64,000 bases of DNA from Cymodocea nodosa. Taxonomy: Eukaryota; Streptophyta; Magnoliopsida; Alismatales; Cymodoceaceae. Where the stretch lies: positions 8,625,501 to 8,689,500 of the forward strand of contig CM072339.1 of NCBI GenBank assembly GCA_036874045.1, read 5' to 3'. The notes beneath the pieces are model-generated. The model saw nothing but the letters and a program-made list of their open reading frames with translations. It was not told where the DNA came from and did no database searches. The translations under genes and the position numbers were made by a program. Shown in pieces: positions 1 to 11,293 of the stretch (its first letter is position 1; each line of letters opens with the position of its first letter).

Positions 1-1077
1 GTTTTTCTATCAGAGTTTTGGCACACGCAGCTTTTCTGTAGTGAATCTTCAAGAGTATACTTGATTGTTTGCAGACTTGAGAGTGTATCTGGAATTATGT
101 GTAGCTCATTGTATAATGTATGATCGTTATCTCTATTTGTTCTTCTCTTAAACTTCTCATATTTATACCAAAAGGTATAACGATCATAATTTTCTTCCAA
201 CAGATGTATTCTGCAGTACTTGCTAAATAATCAGACCTAAATATAGTAAGTTACCATTCTGTCTAATGTTTAGTAAGTAACCTTCCGATTTCCTTTGATT
301 TTCGGATGGTTATATGAATAACTCACCAAAGAGCGTCTATAACTTACCGAACCTTCACTTACGTCCTATTGTTTGTGTCATGTGAGGATTTTAAGTTGCT
401 CACGTGAGGTGTCAAGTGATCGGAGACTTGTAGTTTTAACTTACTAAAAAACTCTTGACTTCCGGATAGTTAACTACAGTAACTCTCTGATTTTTCTTTT
501 AAGCTTCTAACTGTTGTCTCTTTAATTCTGCACGTGCGTAATAGGATAACTTAAGTTCTAGATGGTTATACCTGTAACTTACCAAAATCCTTCAAATTTT
601 AGATAGTTATATTTCTAACTCTCTGAAAAGTCTTTTAAGCTTCTGTTCTGGATTTCTACACGTGGTTAATTGAATGACTTGAATTTCAGATAGTTAGCCT
701 TTCTAACTTTCCGATTTTCCTTGAGCTTTTGGATAGTTAACTCCTTAACTTTCCGATCATTCGACCACCTGCCTTTCACAACTCTCCGAAGGCTTTATGA
801 TTTTGGATAGTTATTCTTCTAACTGTCTGATAGTGTTGCTGCTACTTTAAATTAACTCTTCGGATACTTAAGTCTGTAACTCACTGAAGATTAACTTTCT
901 TTCGGATACATAAGCCTAGAACTGTCTGATTTTCTGTAGCTTTATAGCAGCACATTTTGGAATTAATTGCAACTTGTTTGTCTGCCTTCTGATCTTTTGC
1001 TGTACTGACTTATCTGTGAAATACAATATGATTCCTCACATAGGTTTTTGCATTATCAAAATACTCGGGTCCTAACA
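1..1077 (-). mobile_element. LTR right end (copia-like family C), cut by window edge
   Basis: This stretch holds no gene. It ends with TCGGGTCCTAACA; read on the minus strand that is a typical TG-type copia LTR start. It sits exactly where the other Sirevirus copies have uninterrupted pol-ORF3 spacer, so it is an insertion. Its body is an array of short inverted pairs in which a GGATAGTTA-type arm faces a TAACTxTCCGA-type arm, for example around 470-500, 685-715 and 725-755. The left end lies outside the window, so it may be a solo LTR or part of a full element. The family assignment rests on its terminal sequence only. Confidence 0.65.
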
Positions 1078-1113
1078 AAGGTAACATGTAAAACTACCTT
1101 TAGACAGCGTTTT

Positions 1114-1252
1114 ACTCGTTAGGTTAGTTAACTCAATGAGTTATACTTGAATTTTCGGGTACCTTAATTGAATAAACTTTATTCAATATTCATTTAAAAT
1201 CCAAACCCAACTTCTATACACATTGTGTTATTCACCTAAAACTCTATTTAAA
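1114..1252 (+). promoter_or_regulatory. Conserved ORF3-upstream block (copy A)
   Basis: Three elements occur in order: a 28-base imperfect dyad with ACTCGTTAGGTT on the left and AACTCAATGAGT on the right (1114-1141), the perfect 19-base palindrome TTGAATAAACTTTATTCAA (1168-1186), and TATTTAAA (1245-1252) about 100 bases before the ORF3 start. The same three elements at similar spacing precede ORF3 in copies B, C, D and E. A TATA-like box with upstream dyads suggests an internal promoter. That role is inferred, not shown. Confidence 0.5.
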
Positions 1253-1354
1253 CACTTATTACACGGGTACTTAGGTTATTCGTAAACTTTGTCAAAGAAA
1301 ATAAATACTGATGAAGCATTTATTTCTCGCTTGTTGCTATTACAACCTGCGACG

Positions 1355-4300
1355 TTGGTCTCCAAGTTCTACAAAGGTTGTGGCAAATGAAAAGGCAAAA
1401 GTAGAGGAGATGCAAAAGGAAAAGAAATAGATACTGATGAAGTTCCACGCACTTGGTTCAAGAAAATACTTCGAGTGGACAAAAGGTTAGCACAAATTTA
1501 CAGTGAATACTTCTTTCCTCAAGGTATACTAGATGAAGTTAGACAAGAGCTTCAAAATACTGATGCAAATATTACATATATGGGTATTCAAAGTAAATAT
1601 GATAGAGAATACAGAATGAAATGTATTGAGATTGCATTTCTCAAACAATATGCAAAATATATGGAAAAAGGTGTAGGTTCATCAAATAGAATTCCTCAAA
1701 CTCCTCTGAGTGGTACACGACTATATGCATTTGAGGATGAACATGAATCTACTATACCTACTCCTTTGTATTCAAAAGAAGTAGAATCAAATATTGTTGT
1801 AGATAAAAGAAAAGTTGAAGAACTTTGGAAGGCCGTAGCAATAGAAAGTGCTTTCGAAGAATTAAAGCAGAAAACTTTTATAGAGCAATTTGAAAAGAAA
1901 ATAGCAATACTTGAAGAGGAGAAACAAAAGTGCTATGGAAGAAGAAAAATTATGTCTAAGGAAAAAGTCTGCTGGAAAAGGAAAATCGGATGAGCATTTA
2001 TTTTCAAAGGACAATGTATGTCTAGACATTATACCTTATAGTGCATTTGATAAACTCGTCAATTCCGAACGTACTAAAACTGATGAAGATAATGAGACTT
2101 TATTTTCCCTTGCTAGAAAACTTGAGAAAATATCCAAGTCAAATATGAGCTCAAGTTTTTTTATTAGTACAAGTTCTAATGATGCAGAAATTGAAAAATT
2201 AGAGCATCAGACACATGACATTGAACAAGTTATTGTAGATATAATTAACAATGTTGAGGCAGTAACTAGTTCACAGGTTGAATTATCTAGAGTAGCAGAT
2301 ATTGAAAAAGTTAAGACTCCAGAAGAGCTAAATGTCAATCAACCTTCTTCAGAATCTATAGAAGCAAAGTTTGAGAATTCACAACATGTATCAATGGAGA
2401 TATCTGTTCAACAAAATAAACAATTACAGACAAATACACTAGCTGTAGAATTTGTGCAAAAATTGAACTCTGAACATTCTATAGAGATTGAAAAGATGAA
2501 TGTAGAGCATAATGAAGATGTTCCTTACACTATTGAAGCTAAAGAATCAAGCTTACATACGTAGCTTCAAGAAAATATTTTCATAGAGGAACAACATGAC
2601 ATTCATTTTGAAGAAGAAGTTCCTGAAGATGAATTAAACTCTAAATCACGGCTTCAGGTATCACCTTCTTTGTGTACAGTATTACACATTCAAGGTAATT
2701 CAATTCATTTTAGATTTGAGGAAGTAGTGTAGAAATACAATAATCTGATTACATGTCATATTCTGCATGCTCGACAAATAAAATTCAGAAATTTGGTTAA
2801 TATGAGAGATCTATTTGAGTATCAATGCCTCATTCAATTTGTAGGATCGTCTGTATCACAAGAGGGGGGGTGAATTGTGTCTTTAGTAATTAAACTAGTG
2901 GATAAAACAAAAGAACAAAACACTCGTAAATGAAATTCTATTCTTTTATTTCAAGACAGAATTTACAATATCTTTTTAGCTCAATTCCCTTCTTGACAGT
3001 TTTGATACAGTAATTTTTGATATACAATTCAAATAGGAAAACAAAGCTCTTTTTCAAAACTAATTTTGAATTGTATAAAACCTGATCTTTATGCACACAG
3101 CTCTTTTCTTTCTCTTTGCTTAGCTTCTGTATCTCTTCTTCTCCAATTGTCGAATTTCCAGACTTCTTGCGTTTGCAGCTCCTTTTCTAAAATTGCTTGG
3201 AATTTCAAACTTCTTCTGATATTGGAGAACTTTTCAGAATATGAATATTCAAACTTAACTTTTCAGTTAGGGATCTAGATTGAATATTCAGACTTGGTTT
3301 TTGAGATTGGGATCCCCTATTGTAATGTAGCTCGTACTCTTTATTTGTAGTCAAACTCTGTTGTCTTTCACGTTCAGCATGTTCATCCACTTGATCCACA
3401 ATCCATAATCCATAATCCACGTACTAATTTTCTCTTTAATCCAAATTACTTTCTATTTAAATTTCCACTTTCTTCATTGACAATTTGAGTTTCCACGATC
3501 TTCACTCGTAGATTCACCGAAATTTTATCTTCCTGGAGTCTTGTAGAATATCTTCTAAGTCTTCAATTTAGTCGAACATTTATCCTTTAACTCCTGTCAA
3601 AACTCGAACACTTATCCTTTAACTCTTCGAGTTCTTGCACCTGCAAAACACGTGACTAAACAAAGAAACTTATCTGTTCATTAGTCCTTTTATAAAACTC
3701 GAACAGTTATCTATCCATGCGTATAAAAACTCGAACAGTTATCTAACTATTCGATTTTTCATTACCGAACACACATGGAAAACACGTGACAACTTAAAAC
3801 ATTAAAAACACACGTGCGGATAACTTAACTATACGAGTTTTTAACATAAAGTATTCGACAAAAACGAAACGTTAACTATCCGAAAGTTTAACTATTGCAA
3901 ATCTAGCTCTTCGGAAATCTTTAATTTATCCGACATAAAAATGAAACTTTTCGATAATCTATTAACTATTATACTTAGAGAATATTATGTAGACTTATTT
4001 AAATACGTTAATAAAGCATACATCATCAAAATTAAATACCTAACACAATTCTTACCAGTTGGAATGAAATGGAAGCAATACAAAGAGCTTATTGCAGCTT
4101 TTTATAGAAATCTAGTCAAGAATGAAAATATACTGAAAACTCAAATAAATAGGAGTTAATATTGTCTCCTGAATTAATTTTTGAAGTTTTGGGATTAAAG
4201 AATGAAGGTGTTGTTGTTACAAACAGATTTGACATGATTAGACAACTAGAATGGAACATTTAGTCTTTATCAAAAATTCCAAATGTATATACTGAAATGA

Positions 4301-4818
4301 GATTAATGGAAAATCTAAATGCAGAGGCAAGATTTATTTCAAATATATTGCATGCCAATTTATTTCAGAGAGTTAGACACAATATGGAAGTCAGCAGAAG
4401 CTATTTATATGCTACTTATGGTCTGCTGAATAGAATTCAAATCAATTGGTTTGATGTTTTTACTTCTCAACTACAGCATATGAGTTCAAAGTTATTTTTT
4501 GGTGATGTTGTATGTAGACTCCTTGCAAGCCAATTGAATTTATCTGACTGGCCCTCTAAAACAAAAGGCATGAGAGCTTTTAGTGTAAAAGATTTGCAAA
4601 AATTCCAAGCCTTGCATCAACCTCAACAACAACAACAACCAACAGATTGTATAGAATAGATTCAACCACAACAGCCAAGTTATTCAATTCAAGCAGAACA
4701 ACAACCCTAGATATCTCCTGACCTAGATGATGTGCTTAACGAAATTAGAAATGATATTAGGCATCTAGGAGATAAAATATGTAATGCTATAAGTGATATA
4801 CTTAGGAGGAATAGATAA
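1355..4818 (+). pseudogene. Sirevirus ORF3, copy A (dead, LTR-interrupted)
   Basis: This is the post-pol ORF of Sirevirus A, occupying the position of the env-like gene of other Sireviruses. The protein has a basic N-terminus, a lysine/glutamate-rich coiled-coil-like stretch, an acidic middle, a globular domain resembling the family called putative plant transposon protein, and a glutamine-rich tail. Damage is extensive. The ATG of the sister copies is TTG here, a TGA lies a few codons in, a 2-base deletion near 1960 shifts the frame, there are TAG stops near 2562 and 2730, and a 1206-base solo LTR sits in the globular domain. A further TAG at 4261 is shared with copy D at the same codon. The function of the family is unknown to me. 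Identification as the same gene as copies B to E is certain from sequence. Confidence 0.85.
2840..4045 (-). mobile_element. Solo LTR (family B) inside ORF3, TSD CAATT
   Basis: A 1206-base insertion begins TGTAGGATCG and ends CCTAACA. It is flanked by a perfect 5-base duplication CAATT (2835-2839 and 4046-4050), and removing it restores alignment with the ORF3 domain of the other copies. TG...CA ends (TGTTAGG start on the minus strand) and a 5-bp duplication identify it as a solo LTR, the product of recombination between the two LTRs of a full element. Its right part carries arrays of TATCCGA/TCGAATAGTTA-type half-sites and several CACGTG hexamers. Small ORFs inside it are not supported as genes. 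The same family recurs as a fragment at 42524-42822. Confidence 0.92.
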
Positions 4819-4990
4819 CTGTCTGTTTGCTTGTATCTGAATACAAAATGTAATGTTTGTATTCATTGTTTGATTCTTTGAACAATACATTTTTCTGTAA
4901 ATGTTTACAATTCTTATTATTGTTTATAGAAAGCGTTGTTGTAAATATGTCTCTTACTATATATACTATGTAATCATTTTTTTGATTAAT

Positions 4991-5357
4991 GACAAAAACG
5001 GGGAGAAATGTTATAAAAGAAGATGATTATGTTTTTATTGCATATATTATAAAGGGAGATGATATTTCTATGGTTATTGTAATCTGACAGATGATAATGT
5101 AATCTGAAAGAAAATTAGATGGTTACTAAATTATATAATGAAAGGGGGAGAAATGATACTTATGTAATTATTGACATCTGGAAGTTTTATTTTTGAGAGG
5201 TGAAATTTACATAAACAATAGAAATAAGCTTAAGTGAACTTAAGTCAACAAACTTGTTTGTTGAATTAAAAGTTAACCCAATGAAGGAGCTTTGTTGAGT
5301 TAAATATATTTCATAATTGATTTAATATGATTTTGTCATCATCAAAAAAGGGGAGAT
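4991..5357 (+). other. Multiple polypurine tracts before 3' LTR (A)
   Basis: There is no gene here. Four purine runs of the form AAA(G)GGGGAGA occur at about 4993-5007, 5050-5060, 5140-5153 and 5344-5357; the last ends immediately before the TGTTGAG start of the LTR and is the functional-type PPT for plus-strand priming. The others are upstream repeats of it. Clusters of PPT-like repeats before the 3' LTR are a known feature of Sireviruses and support the lineage call. Confidence 0.75.
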
Positions 5358-5975
5358 TGTTGAGTATTTTGTTTTGATGATGTGTGATGAATGAAAGTAA
5401 TCATATTTGCTCAATTACTATTGCTTGTGAAAAGAAATTAACAACATCAATTAATACAAAAAAAGCTTACTGATATAAATACTTGTCTGTATTGGATCTA
5501 AAATTATACTAAGTTAATAACAAGTCATTTCATTGCATTAATTTCTCATTTAACTAAACGTTAAGTTAACGTGTGTTTTTATTGAAAAGCATGATATGTT
5601 TTAAAGTTATATCTTCTGTATCATAAACAGTGCACGTTTAGACAACTCATTAAGTTAGAGACTTAAAAGTTAAAATAGGTCACGTGAGAACTCATTAAGT
5701 TATTGAGTAAAAGAAGAGACGAACTCGTTAAGTTAGTGTTGTACGCGTGGTGAAATTATAAGTTACGAATGTTAAATTGTATCACGTGAGATGCACATAT
5801 TTAACTCATTAAGTTAACATAACTAAATGCGTTGAGTTGCTATATTGAACACTAAGGCAACGCATTAGGTTAGCGTTATAAAACATAAGTTGATATTTTT
5901 GCACGTGGTAAAATTCTTATTATAAAAACATTTGTTTATTACTGGTTCGTTGAGTTATCTGTAACACAACGGAGA
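5358..5975 (+). mobile_element. Truncated 3' LTR of Sirevirus A
   Basis: It begins TGTTGAGTATTTTG directly after the PPT. It contains repeated half-sites such as CTCGTTAAGTTAG and GTTCGTTGAGTTA, and several CACGTG hexamers within TCACGTGA. Compared with the 1448-base LTR at 14188-15635 it stops before the TATA region. The break at 5975/5976 joins minus-strand ORF3 of element B with AT shared by both partners, consistent with end joining after a deletion. Confidence 0.85.
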
Positions 5976-6603
5976 TAGACTTTGTTTCCTTAGACATAAT
6001 TTTTCTAACTTTCCTTCTATTATAACATTTCTGTTTCTCCTCTTCAAGTATTGCTATTTTCTTTTCAAATTGCTTCAAAAAAGTTTTCTACTTTAATTCT
6101 TCTAAGGCACTCTCTATTGCTACTGCCTTTCGAAGACTGTCAACTTTTGTTTTGTCTACAGCAATATTTGATTCTACTTGTTTTGAATATAAAGGAGTAG
6201 GGATAGCTAATTCATGCTCTTCCTCAAATGCATGTAGTCTAGTACCATTTATTGGTATTTGAGGAGTTCTAGTTGAAGTACCTACACCTTTTTCCAAATA
6301 TTTTGCATACTACTCGATAAATGCAATCTCAACACATTTCATTCTGTATTCTCTATCAAATTTACTACGAATACCCATGTATGTAATATTTGCATCAGTA
6401 TTTTGAAGTTCTTGTCTAACTTCATTCAATATACCTTTAGGAAAGAAATATTCACTATAAATTTCTGCTAACCTTTTGTCCACTCGAAATATTTTCTTGA
6501 ACTAAGTGCATGGAATTTCATCATTCTCTATTTCTTTTTCTTTTGCATCTCCTCTGCTTTTGCCTTTTCCTCTGCCACGACCTTTGTAGAACTTGGAGAC
6601 CAT
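5976..6603 (-). pseudogene. Sirevirus ORF3, copy B (5' fragment)
   Basis: The start ATG is at 6603 on the minus strand, in the same context (TGCGACGATGG on the coding strand) as copies C and D. About 200 codons remain, covering the basic N-terminus and part of the coiled-coil-like region; the rest is cut off at the junction with element A. In-frame TAG stops fall where other copies have TGG (in the TWFKK motif), CAG (in the EQYAKY motif) and CAG (in the LKQKT motif). These are transitions typical of methylated, silenced DNA. Confidence 0.85.
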
Positions 6604-8224
6604 CGTCGCAGGTTGTAACAGCAACAAGTAGGAAAGATTTTCTTGACAAAGTTTACAAATAACCTAAGTGCCCATGTAGTAAGTGTTTAAATAGGATTTT
6701 AGGTGAATAGCTCAACGTGAAGAGAAGTCGGGTTTAGATATTAACTAAATATTGAATAAAGTTTATTCAATCAAGGTACTCGAAATATTCAAGTAGAACT
6801 CATTGAGTTAACTAACCTAACGAGTAAAACGCTGTCTAGAGGTAGTTTTACACATTACCTTATCTAATATAACATCTAGTTAGTACACTTAAAACAATTT
6901 TTGGATGCTTCCAACTGAAACGTTCTAAAAACAACACACATACTAAACTTAACAATTTCTTGAGAACATTGTAAACTATTTGAACATTTTTGTCCTTTGA
7001 ATCTAAAATAGTTTGTTTGTCTTTTTAAATTATTTCATCAAGATTTTAAGAGGACATTAATTCAGATTAACCAAGATTTGTATTTTGAATTATATTAATC
7101 TATTTTCGACATTGTTAATCCTCCCCCTACAAATATACTTCAAATATATTCAATCAAAATACAAAATATACTTGTAGTGACAATAGATGTTAAGTATAAC
7201 TATACTTTTAAATTTTCTTTTTAGAGACTTCCGTTATTCTGACATCATCAAAAATGATTTCCAAAATCAATTCCTACTGTATATGAATCAAAACACAACT
7301 GTGAACTCAATATGATTAATTTAAGGAGAATAAAAGAATGTATCTCAATTAAACGTTTTCAAAAGTATTAATGTTGATACAATAAATCAGTAGTCATATT
7401 GGTAGAAGCTATATGCAATTCAAAGATATCTGTAATTAATGAAACAATTGTTCTTGTACTATAAACTAAAGTGCAGATTATTTTTTTTTTTCAAAATAGT
7501 AAATATTCATAATTTTTTTTAAAAGTTAGTTTGAAAAGCTTGAATCATACAAGAGCTTTCTAATGTACCCGTGTAATGAGCTTTTAATCAACAATCCCTA
7601 ATCTGATCAGGACCTTAGGTTGCCAAATTTAAAGAATCCTGTTTTAGGACAACAATCCTTACATACCTATATGCTCAAGTACAAAAGCCTCGTGATCAAA
7701 CTGATCAATAAACTCTCAAAGATTTTCACTTTGTAAGCACTTTTCATTTTAAGCACAGTATATATGTATTCCATTAATACAGATGCAATAAAACACAAAT
7801 CTCATACAATTTTTACTTCTATGATTGTACTGAGAATATGAATCATTTTCAATAGGCTTATACTTTTGATTAGCAGTTTAAGATGAGTTACATATAACTT
7901 ATTCTACAAGTTTAATCAATTAAGTCAAATTTATGCATGATCATATGCATTTTCCTTGATTCAAAGAAAGCATTTAATCAAAATTTTAGAATGTCAAAAG
8001 TATTTAATGTTTTTCATTTACACTTCCACTTAAAATCGTAAAAACCCTTCAAATTGATAAACTACTTAAAATCAATAAGATACTACTTTGATTTTACAAT
8101 AAATACATAGTATCTTAAGCAGCAGTTTAGATACTACTTTAGATATTTATGATAAGTATATAATATCTATGAGGTGAACAACATCATCAATAAAATTTAT
8201 CTTTTTATGTGGAGTTTAAGCAAT
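6604..8224 (-). other. pol-ORF3 spacer of Sirevirus B
   Basis: I see no gene in this 1.6-kb stretch. On the coding strand it has a purine tract around 7122-7135 (TAGGGGGAGGA) in the middle. Near its 3' end it carries the ORF3-upstream block: dyad 6798-6825, palindrome 6752-6770, TATA-like TATTTAAA at 6686-6693. The same spacer occurs in copies C, D and E, and a related stretch at 63300-64000. Its conservation across copies suggests it belongs to the element and is not an insertion. Confidence 0.7.
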
Positions 8225-11200
8225 TTACACATCACATAGCCTACAAATACCTAAATTTAATCTAATGTTGCAGAATGTATTTTCGTCTAGAGGTTTTGTA
8301 AATATATCAACTAATTGATTTTTACTAGACACAAATTCTAATTTAATTTTTCCTTTAATTACATTATCTCTTAGAAAATGATGTCTAACCTCTATATGCT
8401 TTGCTCTTGAATGTAATACAGGATTTTTGGAAAGATTTATTGCAGAACTACTGTCACAATAAATCTCAGTTGTATCATAAGATAATCCAAAATCTTCTAG
8501 GGTTTGCCTTATCCACAGAATCTGAGTGCAACATAGTGCAGCAGCAACATATTCAGCTTCTATAGTAGAAAGTGCTACATAGTTTTGCTTTTTACTAAAC
8601 CATGACACCAAATTATTTCCCAATAATTGACATGTGCCATTGGTACTCTTTCTATCAGATTTAGATCCTACATAATCAGCATCAGTATATCCTATAAGAT
8701 CTATTGAACTATCCTTAGAATAATACAATCCGAAATTTTTAGTTCCTTGTATATATTTAAATATTCTTTTAACTGCAATTAAGTGTGATTCTTTAGGATT
8801 ACATTGAAATCTAGCACAAACACACACAACAAATATAATATAAGGTCTACTAGCAGTCAAATAAAGTAAAGAACCAATCATACTTCTGTATTTTCTTTGA
8901 TCTATGGATTTTCCTATGTCATCAATATCTAACTTTAAAGAAGTACTCATAGGAGTTCCTCGAATCCTTGTATCATTAAAATTAAATTTCTTAAGCATTT
9001 CATCTACATATTTTTCCTGATTTAAAAATATACCTTTATCCATTTGCTTAATTTGAAGTCCTAGAAAATATGAAAGTTCTCCTATCATACTCATTTCAAA
9101 CTGATTAGTCATCTCTTTAGAGAATATTTTTATCAACTTATCTAAGGTTGCTATTTTTAATAAATAGAGTATGATCCACTTTTCCCATGATATAACCTTT
9201 TCCTATTAAAAAAGTAGATAATCTTTCATACCATGATCTAGGTGCTTGCTTCAAACCATATAAGGCTTTCTTCAATTTATACACAAAGTCAGGATTTTTA
9301 ATATCTTCAAATCCAGGTGGTTGTTTTACATAGACTTCTTCATTAATTAAACCATTTAGAAATGTACTCTTTACATCCATTTGATATAATTTAAATTCCA
9401 TATAACAAGCATAGGCCAATAATTTTCTAATACTTTCTAACCTAGCCATAGGAGCAAATGTTTCATCATAATCTAATCCTTCTTCCTATGTGTACCCTTG
9501 TGCAACTAATCTAGCTTTATTCCTTATAACTTTACCAGTTTCGTTAGTTTTGTTTCTAAAGATCGACATTGCACCTATTATGGACTGATTTTCTGGTGGA
9601 GAGACTAATTCCCATACATCATTTCTAATGAATTGATTTAGTTCTTCTTGCATTGCCACTATCCAATTTTCATCAGATAATGCTTCTTGTATATTCCTTG
9701 GTTCCACCATAGAAACAAACATACACATACTATTTAAATTTATTGAAGCTCTAGTTTTAACTCCCTCATTAATATTACCAATGACTTGAGTAATGGAATG
9801 TGATGAAGAATAACGCCAATTTCTCTGATTTTCCTCAATATTCTCATCAACATCTAATTGTACATCACTTTCATCATTAGTTTGATCATCTAAGTTCATA
9901 TTTTTGATTTTCTCAGATAAATCATCAATCTCTCTATTGATCTCTAACTCTTTTGGAAGATTGATCAAATCATCATTATCAGCTTTAGATTGAGATTCTC
10001 TAAAAGAATTTTCAGTGAAGCTTACATGGAGGGTTTCTTCAATAGTCTTAGAAGTCTTGTTATATACTCTATAGGCTTTACTTCTAGTAGAGTAACCTAC
10101 AAAAATTCCTTCATCCGATTTAGCTTGAAATTTATCCCTTTTATCCTTAGTATTAAGAATAAAATACTTGCAGCCAAATGGTTTCATATAGGAAATTTTG
10201 GAACCCTATTAAACATAATTTCAAAAGGAGTTTTATTAACATGAGGTCTTAAATGACTTCTGTTAATAACATAACAAGTTGTATTTACTGCTTCAGCCCA
10301 AAAACTTTGAGGTAACTTAAGTTCATTCAACATAGTTCTGGCCATTTCTTGAAGTGATCTATTCTTTCTCTCAACAACACTATTTTGACACGGTGCTCTT
10401 GGAAAAGAAAATCTATGATCAATGCCATGCTCATTACAATAATTATCCATTTGATCATTATCAAATTCAATTCCATGATCACTCCTAAGTTTTTGAATAG
10501 AGACACTCTGTTCATTTTGAACAAAATTGCAAAACATTTTAAACTTTTCAAAAACTTCTATCTTAGATGCTAGAAAATATACCCAATTGTATCTAGAGAA
10601 GTCATCTACTAAAACAAATACATACCGTTTACCACCAAGACTCATGATTCTTGTTGGTCCAAATAGATCTATATGTATAAGTTCTAAGACTCTCTTGCTT
10701 GAAATATCAGTTTTGGATTTAAAAGAGTTTTTATGAAGTTTACCTAACTCACATGCATCACACATAAAGTCCTTTGAGTAATTAATCTTTGGTAAACCTC
10801 TCACTAAATGTTTTTTTGATAGTTTATGTAGCAGTTTCATATTTATATGCCCAATCCTTCTATGCCACAAATATGCATTACTAGTTTCAGCTAGCAAACA
10901 TGAATTTAAATCAACTACATCAGAAGGTAAAGATAAAATACATACAGAACCTTTTCTTTTAGCAATAAATTTAATTTCATCTGTATTTTTATCAATTATT
11001 TTGCATACATTATCTTCAAACACTACATAATATCCATTTTCAGTTAGTTTTATGACACTCAGCAAATTAAATCCTAGGATTTCTACATATAGTACATTCA
11101 AAATAACACAAGTTGGAGTTATTTGAACATTGCCCATACCTATGATTTTACCTTTGCTTTTGTTTCCAAATGTTACACTTCCTTTCATGGTATTTGTAAA

Positions 11201-11278
11201 ATTTTGTAGTAGACTTTTTTGTCTAGTCATGTGACTTGATGCTCCACTATCCAAGATCCATTTTGATGTTGTTTCCTC
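8225..11278 (-). pseudogene. pol: Copia pol (protease-integrase-RT-RNase H), element B
   Basis: In order: aspartic protease with DSGASSHM just after the gag boundary; the GAG-pre-integrase zinc region (WHRRIGHINMK...CDACELGK); the integrase core with HIDLFGP, RSDHGIEF and VVERKN supplying the D, D and E; the RT N-terminal part (FRNKTNETGKVIRNKARLVA); an RT fragment ending DHTLFIK; then RNase H with DADYVGSKSDRKST, EAEYVAA and the C-terminal RAKHIEVRHHF. Gene order and integrase motifs (LFGPT...GGKRYVFVLVDDFSR) fit the Sirevirus lineage. Faults: a frameshift near 10190, a TAG at the GYTQEEGLDYDE motif (about 9487), and a roughly 50-base net deletion at 9137 that removes the VDD catalytic motif present in copy E. 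It is therefore inactive. Confidence 0.93.
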
Positions 11279-11293
11279 CTACAACACAAATTA
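11279..11293 (-). other. Twin in-frame stops at gag/protease boundary (B)
   Basis: Between the end of gag (GxxxHWVPR motif) and the protease DSGA motif lie TAA (11293-11291) and TAG (11281-11279), both in the gag-pol frame and separated by TTT GTG TTG. Element F has the same pair at 54958-54972 with one different base. The shared arrangement could be a recoding site, a splice acceptor (TTGTAG|G), or damage inherited from one source copy. Confidence 0.6.

Larger units (their letters stand above)
1078..5975 (+). mobile_element. Sirevirus A, 3' part only
   Basis: This is the 3' portion of a Ty1/copia Sirevirus-type element on the plus strand. In order it has the pol-ORF3 spacer, ORF3, a cluster of polypurine tracts, and the first 618 bases of the 3' LTR. 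The upstream gag and pol are missing from the window or displaced by the LTR at 1-1077. On the right it stops abruptly inside the LTR, where minus-strand element B begins at a 2-base overlap (AT). The assignment follows from near-identical copies C, D and E, and from element B, where the same ORF3 lies downstream of a recognisable copia pol. Confidence 0.85.

Noticed and set aside
3066..3420. Small overlapping ORFs on both strands inside the solo LTR
   Set aside because: No similarity to known proteins, low complexity, and located within an LTR with clear ends and target duplication.
10327..10736. ORFs on both strands overlapping the integrase of element B (and matching ones at 49556-49965)
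   Set aside because: Shadow frames of the integrase; their repetition in E follows from pol homology.
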